In this document: in pieces, positions 58,667 through 64,000 of the stretch
Layout: each line of letters opens with the position of its first letter
Numbering within the stretch: the first letter of the stretch is position 1
Origin: Streptomyces spiramyceticus
Lineage (GTDB): Bacteria > Actinomycetota > Actinomycetes > Streptomycetales > Streptomycetaceae
Direction: 5' to 3'
Length of the DNA stretch: 64,000 nt
Assembly (NCBI RefSeq): GCF_028807635.1
Contig: NZ_JARBAX010000001.1
Coordinates: 4,079,501 to 4,143,500, forward strand
Position numbers and translations under genes: made by a program
The notes under the pieces: generated by a model
The model's database searches: none
What the model was told of the DNA's origin: nothing
The model's input: only the letters and a program-made list of their open reading frames with translations

Positions 58667-59944
58667 ATGGACGTCATCTCCGTCATCCGAACCAAGCGTG
58701 ACCGTGGCGAACTGAGCCCCGAGCAGATCGACTGGGTCATCGACGCGTACACCCGCGGCGAGGTCGCCGACGAGCAGATGTCCGCCCTGGCCATGGCGAT
58801 CCTGCTCAACGGCATGAACCGCACCGAGATCGCCCGCTGGACGGCGGCGATGATCGCCTCCGGCGAGCGCATGAACTTCGACTCGCTCTCCCGCCCCACC
58901 GCCGACAAGCACTCCACCGGCGGCGTCGGCGACAAGATCACGCTGCCGCTGGCCCCCCTCGTCGCCGCGTGCGGCGCGGCCGTGCCCCAGCTCTCCGGAC
59001 GCGGCCTCGGCCACACCGGCGGCACGCTCGACAAGCTGGAGTCCGTCCCCGGCTGGCGCGCACTGCTCTCCAACGAGGAGATGCTGGGCGTCCTGGAGTC
59101 CACCGGTGCGGTCATCTGCGCTGCGGGCGACGGGCTGGCCCCGGCCGACAAGAAGCTCTACGCGCTGCGCGACGTCACGGGCACGGTCGAAGCCATCCCG
59201 CTGATCGCCTCCTCCATCATGTCGAAGAAGATCGCCGAGGGTACGGGCTCGCTCGTCCTGGACGTCAAGGTCGGCTCCGGCGCCTTCATGAAGAACATCG
59301 AGGACGCCCGCGAGCTCGCCGCCACGATGGTCGGCCTCGGCACCGACCACGGCGTACGCACGGTCGCCCTCCTCACCGACATGGGCACCCCCCTGGGCCT
59401 CACCGCGGGCAACGCCCTCGAAGTCCGGGAATCCGTCGAGGTCCTGGCCGGCGGCGGCCCCCAGGACGTCGTGGAGCTGACCCTCGCCCTGGCCCGCGAA
59501 ATGCTCGACGCGGCCGGCCTCAAGGACGCCGACCCGGCCAGGGCGCTCGCCGACGGCTCCGCGATGGACGTCTGGCGCCGCATGATCAGGGCCCAGGGCG
59601 GCGACCCGGACGCGGCGCTCCCCGTCGCCCGCGAGCAGCACATCGTGCACGCCGCGTCGACCGGCGTCCTCACCACCCTCGACGCCTACGCGGTCGGCGT
59701 GGCCGCCTGGCGCCTCGGCGCGGGCCGCGCCCGCAAGGAGGACAAGGTCCAGGCCGGCGCGGGCATCGAGCTCCACGCGAAGCCGGGCGACAAGGTCACG
59801 GCCGGCCAGCCGCTGATGACCCTGCACACGGACACGCCGGAGAAGTTCGAGTACGCCCTTGAGGCGCTCGACGGCGGCGTCCAGACCGCCCCCGAGGGCA
59901 CGGAGTTCACCCCGAACCCGATCGTCCTGGGCCGCATCGCCTGA
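58667..59944 (+). CDS. deoA: Thymidine (pyrimidine-nucleoside) phosphorylase
   Basis: Encodes 425 residues: MDVISVIRTKRDRGELSPEQ, DKHSTGGVGDKITLPLAPLV (signature), RGLGHTGGTLDKLESVPGW, ASSIMSKKIAEGTGSLVLDVKVGSGAFMK and TDMGTPLGLTAGNALEVRES. Splits thymidine or deoxyuridine to base and deoxyribose-1-phosphate. Start is ATG 58667 behind GGAAGGAAC; the upstream frame overlaps the regulatory palindrome. Own promoter, same regulatory site as the transporter. Confidence 0.94.
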   Translation: MDVISVIRTKRDRGELSPEQIDWVIDAYTRGEVADEQMSALAMAILLNGMNRTEIARWTAAMIASGERMNFDSLSRPTADKHSTGGVGDKITLPLAPLVAACGAAVPQLSGRGLGHTGGTLDKLESVPGWRALLSNEEMLGVLESTGAVICAAGDGLAPADKKLYALRDVTGTVEAIPLIASSIMSKKIAEGTGSLVLDVKVGSGAFMKNIEDARELAATMVGLGTDHGVRTVALLTDMGTPLGLTAGNALEVRESVEVLAGGGPQDVVELTLALAREMLDAAGLKDADPARALADGSAMDVWRRMIRAQGGDPDAALPVAREQHIVHAASTGVLTTLDAYAVGVAAWRLGAGRARKEDKVQAGAGIELHAKPGDKVTAGQPLMTLHTDTPEKFEYALEALDGGVQTAPEGTEFTPNPIVLGRIA

Positions 59945-59971
59945 CGGCTTCGTAGAGCTTCCTACAGCACT

Positions 59972-60007
59972 GAACGGGACCGGTGGATCACTCCACCGGT
60001 CCCGTTC
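59972..60007 (+). terminator. Perfect 16-bp terminator after deoA
   Basis: GAACGGGACCGGTGGA (59972-59987) pairs exactly with 59992-60007 (loop TCAC), followed by TGCTTTCC. Confidence 0.85.
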
Positions 60008-60031
60008 TGCTTTCCCGGGGAGCGCGCAGCG

Positions 60032-60346
60032 ATGAGTTACGGCCGCCGCGCGGGTCTCCCTGGTGTGGATGCCCCGATGCCGATCGTTCTCGTAGTCTCC
60101 GGCCGCTTGACGCCGGGCGACGTACCCAGGCTGTGCGACGAACTCGACGAGCTGCTGTACGGATCCGCGGCCACCGAGGCGATCTGCGACGTCGGCGCGC
60201 TCGCCGACGCGGATCTCACCGCCGTCGAAGCAGTGGCCCGGCTGCGCCTCACCGCGCGCAGAGCGGGCTGTCGAATGCGACTGCGCGGCGCCCGGCGGGA
60301 ACTGCTGATGCTGCTTGAACTACTCGGGCTCGGCGAAGTCGCATAG
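60032..60346 (+). CDS. STAS-domain protein
   Basis: Encodes 104 residues in the SpoIIAA/STAS layout: PIVLVVSGRLTPGDVPRLCDEL, an alternating strand/helix ICDVGALADADLTAVEAVARLRL, and RMRLRGARRELLMLLELLGLG. The usual phosphorylated Ser (DLSG-x-xFMDSSG) is replaced by DADLT, with Thr or no target. It may be an anti-sigma antagonist or a degenerate relative. Starts at ATG 60032 behind GGGGAG. Confidence 0.75.
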   Translation: MSYGRRAGLPGVDAPMPIVLVVSGRLTPGDVPRLCDELDELLYGSAATEAICDVGALADADLTAVEAVARLRLTARRAGCRMRLRGARRELLMLLELLGLGEVA

Positions 60347-60613
60347 GGGCCGTTCAGCGGACTGTACTTCTTTCGCGGTGATCACCCGATTGGCTATTTC
60401 CGCAGAAGCGCACAGCGGATGATCGCGCACGTCAGCGCCCTGGTAGAGCCATATTGGGGCGTGATCCAAATGGCCGTACGGGCGCGTTCGGCGTGATTTT
60501 CCAACTAGCTTTCTGCCAAAGTGCACTCCTGATTTTGTCGCCCTGATTCCATGCCGAAATCCGCGGTTACTTTCTCGGCCAGTTCTATGGTCCACGTACG
60601 AAGAGAGCCGCAC
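60347..60613. other. AT-richer promoter region of the exopolysaccharide operon
   Basis: A 267-bp gap, clearly poorer in GC than its surroundings (for example around 60493-60550), with no ORF of gene-like quality, though the frame of the next gene extends to ATG 60551. It probably carries the operon promoter. Confidence 0.45.
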
Positions 60614-61795
60614 GTGCTGCAAAGAAGTTGGACTGAGAACAGCCAACTGACGGTTTTTCATCTGGTTCAGCCGGTCGAGGGGGGAGTCGCACGCGTTGTC
60701 ACCGACCTTGTCCGGGCGCAGGCCGGCGAAGGTCTGCGGACCGTCGTGGCCTGCCCGCCGGGTGGTGCGCTGGCGTACGAGGCCGCCCAGGCCGGAGCGC
60801 GCGTACACACCTGGCCCGCCGTACGCGCCCCCGGCCCCCGACTGGCCAGGGAAGTCATGACCGCAGCCCGCCTGATCCGCGAAGCCCGCCCCCACGTCGT
60901 GCACGCCCACAGCGCCAAAGCCGGGCTCGCCGGCCGCCTCGCCGTACGCGGACGTGTCCCGACGGTCTTTCAGCCGCACGCCTGGTCCTTCGACGCCGTA
61001 CACGGCCGCGAGGCCGGTATGGCGCTGAAGTGGGAGCGGTACGGCGCCCGTTGGAGCACCCGCACGCTGTGCGTCAGCGAGAGTGAACGCCGGGCGGGGG
61101 AGGAGGCCGGTATCGCCGCCCACTGGTCGGTGATCCGCAACGGCATCGACCTCCGCCACTTCCGCCCCGACGAGGGCGCGAGCCGCGCGCCCGCCCGCGC
61201 CGCCCTGCCACTGCTGTCCGGGATGCCTGCCGGGGCGCCGCTGGTGGTCTGCGTCGGACGGCTGTGCCGGCAGAAGGGCCAGGACGTCCTGCTGCGCGCC
61301 TGGCAGCGGGTGGCATCGGCCGTGACCGGCGCCCGTCTTGTGCTGGTCGGCGACGGGCCCCAGCAGGAGCTTCTGAAGAGCCTCGCCCCGCCCGGCGTGC
61401 TGTTCGCGGGGGCGAGTCGGGACGTCCGGCCCTGGTTCCACGCCGCGGACGTCGTCGTACTGCCCTCGCGCTGGGAGGGCATGGCCCTCGCCCCGCTCGA
61501 AGCGATGGCCTGCGGCAGGCCCGTCGTGCTGTCCGACGTCAGCGGCGCCAGGGAGAGCCTGCCGCCCGGCCACGCGGCGCACTGTCTCGTACCGCCCGAA
61601 GACCCGGCGGCGCTCGCGGCGGCGCTCGCCGGGCTGCTGGCCGACCCGAAGCTGCGGGACGACCTGGGGCGCCGGGCCCAGGCCCACACACGGGCGGCCT
61701 GCGACGTACGGACGACAGCGGCAGCCGTCTCCGGTCTCTATCAGGAACTTCTCAGCCTGCCCCAGCCCAAGACGAGGAGGCGCACCAAGCGATGA
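60614..61795 (+). CDS. Glycosyltransferase family 4
   Basis: Encodes 393 residues of GT-B fold: LVQPVEGGVARVVTDLVRAQ, VVHAHSAKAGLAGRL, VIRNGIDLRHFRP, VVCVGRLCRQKGQDVLLRAW and VLPSRWEGMALAPLEAMACGRPVV. It transfers a sugar from a nucleotide donor to a lipid-linked intermediate. GTG 60614 follows AAGAGAG; ATG 60587 and ATG 60551 are in-frame alternatives. First gene of the operon; the stop overlaps the next ATG (ATGA). Confidence 0.92.
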   Translation: MLQRSWTENSQLTVFHLVQPVEGGVARVVTDLVRAQAGEGLRTVVACPPGGALAYEAAQAGARVHTWPAVRAPGPRLAREVMTAARLIREARPHVVHAHSAKAGLAGRLAVRGRVPTVFQPHAWSFDAVHGREAGMALKWERYGARWSTRTLCVSESERRAGEEAGIAAHWSVIRNGIDLRHFRPDEGASRAPARAALPLLSGMPAGAPLVVCVGRLCRQKGQDVLLRAWQRVASAVTGARLVLVGDGPQQELLKSLAPPGVLFAGASRDVRPWFHAADVVVLPSRWEGMALAPLEAMACGRPVVLSDVSGARESLPPGHAAHCLVPPEDPAALAAALAGLLADPKLRDDLGRRAQAHTRAACDVRTTAAAVSGLYQELLSLPQPKTRRRTKR

Positions 61796-63303
61796 CGACG
61801 GAGAGTACATTCGCGCCCCGCACCGACCAGGCCGCATCCGTGTCACGCCCGGCCGCCTCGATCCGTCCGCAACGGAGCGTCGCCCGCCACAAGGCCGCCC
61901 CGCTCCCTGCGCGCGGCATCCGCCGGCACGGAGCGGTGGCGGGTCTGCTCGCGGCCGACGCTCTCGCGCCGGTTCTCGCGCTGGCGCAGGTGCCCGGACC
62001 GGCCTGGCCCGTAGGCGCGTTCGCCCTGCTCCTGACGGGTCAGCTGGTGCTGCACAGCTGCCGGGGCCTCTACCGGCCGCGCCTGTCCCCGTCGGCGATC
62101 GCCGAACTGCCGACGCTCTTCGTCCTGGCCCTGATCCAGTGGTACGCCGCCGCCGAGGCCCTCACGGCGTACGACTCCCGGTACGCCATCGGCTGGACCG
62201 CACTGGCCTGCGCGGTCGCGGCGCAGGCGCTGTTCGGCTGCGCCGGGCGGGCCGTGGTCCACGAGGCCCGGCGCAGGTCGGGCGCCCGGCGGCCGCAGTC
62301 GGCGCTCGTCGTGGGCCACGGGCCGGTCGCGCGGCGCGTGACGGCGGCGCTGTACGAGCGCGCCGAGTACGGGCTGCGCCCGGTGGGCCAGGTCGCGACC
62401 GCGCAGGTCCCGGCACACGGGCCCGCGCGCATCGCGGCCGCGCGAGCGGCACAGGCCCAGGCCGCGCCGCTGCCCGTCCTCGCCACCCTGGAGGACGTCA
62501 GCCGCGCGGTCGTCCAGAACACCGTGCGCCACGCCGTCTTCACCCACCCGCCCGCATCGGCTCCTGACACGGCCGCGCTCGTCGATCTCTTCGCCGAGCA
62601 CGGCTGCCGGCTGTGGCTGGTCGACAGCACGGTGGCCGGGACGGTCACCCCCCGCCGCACAGCGGACACCGACCACCTGTGGGGATTCGCCGTACAGCCG
62701 CTCCACACCGGACTCCACCGGCCGTTCGCACGCGCGGGCAAGCGGGCCATGGACGCCCTGCTGGCCGCCGTCGCCCTGGTCGCGACGGCCCCCGTCATGG
62801 GCCTCTGCGCACTCGCCGTACGGCTCTCCGACGGGCCCGGCGTCATCTTCCGGCAGGAGCGCATCGGCCTGCACGGCCGGCCCTTCACCCTGCTGAAGTT
62901 CCGGACCCTCTGCCCGGCCAACGAGCACGAGTCCGCGACGCGCTGGAGCGTCGCACTCGACCGGCGGATGAGCCACGTCGGCAGTCTCCTGCGACGCTCC
63001 TCCCTCGACGAACTGCCACAACTGTGGAACGTGCTGCGCGGCGACATGAGCCTGGTCGGTCCACGGCCCGAACGCCCCTACTTCGTCAACAAGTTCACCC
63101 ACAGCTACCCCGGCTACCGGGCCCGCCACCGGATGCCCGTCGGCATCACCGGTCTCGCCCAGGTGCACGGGCTGCGCGGCGACACCTCCATCGAGGACCG
63201 CGCCCGCTTCGACAACCACTACATCGAGACCTGGTCGCTCTGGCAGGACGTGTGCATCCTCGCGCGCACCGCCGCTTCCCTGTTCCGGCTCGGAGGCAGC
63301 TGA
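61792..63303 (+). CDS. Polyprenyl glycosylphosphotransferase (WcaJ-like)
   Basis: Encodes 503 residues. The N-terminus has four or five spans (about 45-165), a CoA-binding-like region, another span near 313-335, then the bacterial sugar transferase domain: AVRLSDGPGVIFRQERIGLHGRPFTLLKFRTL, RRSSLDELPQLWNVLRGDMSLVGPRPERPYF and RHRMPVGITGLAQVHGLRGDTSI. It starts polymer synthesis by moving a sugar-1-phosphate to undecaprenyl phosphate. Overlaps the GT4 gene by ATGA. Confidence 0.93.
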   Translation: MTTESTFAPRTDQAASVSRPAASIRPQRSVARHKAAPLPARGIRRHGAVAGLLAADALAPVLALAQVPGPAWPVGAFALLLTGQLVLHSCRGLYRPRLSPSAIAELPTLFVLALIQWYAAAEALTAYDSRYAIGWTALACAVAAQALFGCAGRAVVHEARRRSGARRPQSALVVGHGPVARRVTAALYERAEYGLRPVGQVATAQVPAHGPARIAAARAAQAQAAPLPVLATLEDVSRAVVQNTVRHAVFTHPPASAPDTAALVDLFAEHGCRLWLVDSTVAGTVTPRRTADTDHLWGFAVQPLHTGLHRPFARAGKRAMDALLAAVALVATAPVMGLCALAVRLSDGPGVIFRQERIGLHGRPFTLLKFRTLCPANEHESATRWSVALDRRMSHVGSLLRRSSLDELPQLWNVLRGDMSLVGPRPERPYFVNKFTHSYPGYRARHRMPVGITGLAQVHGLRGDTSIEDRARFDNHYIETWSLWQDVCILARTAASLFRLGGS

Positions 63304-63305
63304 GC

Positions 63306-64000
63306 ATGACCTTCGCATGGACCGCGGCGCCGGCCCTCGTACCGCAGGAGCGCACCAACCGGTGGTGGCCACCGTTCCGGCTCCTCCCGCTGATCGCCAT
63401 CGTGCTGCTGCTGACGGCCCCGGTCGAGACCCCGGGAGCCGGAGCGACGAGCCATGTCACCCCGGCCGACGTCGCGTCCGTCGTCGCGGTGGCCTTCTGC
63501 GTGGGGTACGCGGTGCGCCGCAGGGCCCGGCCGCTGACACCGGCCGCCGCCGCCGTCCTGGGCATCCCCGCCGTGGGCTTCGCCGTGGCGACGGTCACCG
63601 CCGCCGACCCGGCGGCCGCCCTCCCCGGCCTCGTCCGCTACCTCCAGGTCTTCGTCCTGGTCCCGGCCACCGTCGTACTTCTGGTCCGCGATGCGCGCGA
63701 CTTCCGGATCATCACGTGGTGCGTGATCGCGCTGGCGCTCTTCCAGGGCGCGACGGGGGTCTACCAGTACGCCACCGGGACCGGCGCGTCGTACATGGGC
63801 GCGGACGTCCGGGCCGTGGGCACCTTCGGCCCGTCCGACGTCATGGGGATGGCCACGGTGGTCGCCTACGGCCTCCTGGCCGCCATCGCCCTGACACTCC
63901 GTACGCCCGCGAACCCGCCCCCCTGGCTGCGCCCCTGCGCACTCGCGGCCGCCGCCGCCCTCGTCGTCCCGCTGGCGCTGTCCTTCAGCCGCGGCGCGTG
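63306..64000 (+). CDS. O-antigen ligase/polymerase-like membrane protein (3' end outside window)
   Basis: Frame open from ATG 63306 to the end of the window, 231 codons seen. Hydrophobic spans are clear (LPLIAIVLLLTAPV, DVASVVAVAFCVGYAV, VFVLVPATVVLLV, IITWCVIALALFQG, ALAAAAALVVPLALSFSRG), with GTFGPSDVMGMA between them, typical of Wzy_C O-antigen ligase/polymerase proteins. Two bases separate it from the stop of the glycosylphosphotransferase. It likely polymerises or transfers the repeat unit outside the membrane. Confidence 0.8.
   Translation, partial: MTFAWTAAPALVPQERTNRWWPPFRLLPLIAIVLLLTAPVETPGAGATSHVTPADVASVVAVAFCVGYAVRRRARPLTPAAAAVLGIPAVGFAVATVTAADPAAALPGLVRYLQVFVLVPATVVLLVRDARDFRIITWCVIALALFQGATGVYQYATGTGASYMGADVRAVGTFGPSDVMGMATVVAYGLLAAIALTLRTPANPPPWLRPCALAAAAALVVPLALSFSRGA

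Noticed and set aside
1..64000. tRNA genes, CRISPR arrays, riboswitches or phage genes
   Set aside because: I scanned for cloverleaf-like ends, regular spaced repeats, T-box/B12-type leaders and phage structural genes and found nothing I could support by eye. A covariance-model scan would be decisive.

Overview
The very high GC content, GTG/TTG starts, GGAGG-type ribosome sites, bldA-type TTA codons, and families such as DUF397/DUF5753 regulators, RsbW-like ATPases and ECF sigma factors point to Streptomyces or a close relative. The window is chromosomal and starts and ends inside genes. I found no rRNA, tRNA, CRISPR array or replication origin.

Layout. 1-7.8 kb: the 3' part of a giant RHS/YD-repeat polymorphic toxin with a HINT domain and a C-terminal deaminase-like toxin domain, a perfect hairpin, and a candidate immunity gene. 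8-11.4 kb: an RsbW-like ATPase / XRE-DUF5753 / DUF397 module, followed by a decayed second copy and a lipoprotein. 11.4-18.8 kb: mostly small accessory genes (L,D-transpeptidase, tautomerase/TetR pair with a clear operator, secreted protein, DUF4239 protein, acetyltransferase). 18.9-22.7 kb: two tandem sigma-factor plus membrane-protein gene pairs. 22.9-26.9 kb: L,D-transpeptidase, an acyl-CoA mutase large subunit, a Uma2 protein and a LysE-type exporter.

26.9-33.7 kb is an unusual island: a SnoaL-like protein, an aldehyde dehydrogenase, two divergent hydroxymethylbilane synthase homologues, a HemB homologue that has lost both Schiff-base lysines, and regulators. 34.1-38.5 kb is a lower-GC insert between two directly repeated, decayed IS5-family copies. 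It carries a TPR-CHAT caspase-like protein, a divergent small membrane protein, and a 36-residue peptide gene. I think this three-gene set is the best candidate for an undescribed, probably conflict or immunity, system. 38.5-40.2 kb is a second ATPase/XRE/DUF397 module with strong palindromes between its divergent genes.

40.3-51.4 kb is a nonulosonic-acid (Kdn/sialic-type) wall-polymer cluster: GT29 sialyltransferase-like protein, GT8-TPR-pyruvyltransferase, polysialyltransferase-like protein, GT2, DUF6716, a CMP-nonulosonate synthetase fused to a HAD phosphatase, NeuB, and a second sialyltransferase-like protein. Together they could make, activate, transfer and decorate a Kdn-type polymer; Kdn-containing teichulosonic acids are known from Streptomyces walls.

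51.6-60 kb is housekeeping: M20 amidohydrolase, then nucleoside uptake (BMP lipoprotein, ABC ATPase, two permeases) with cytidine deaminase and thymidine phosphorylase. Copies of a palindrome near CTACGCGCGTAG lie ahead of three transcription blocks, suggesting one regulon. 60-64 kb has a STAS protein and the start of an exopolysaccharide operon (GT4, polyprenyl glycosylphosphotransferase, O-antigen-ligase-like protein running off the end).
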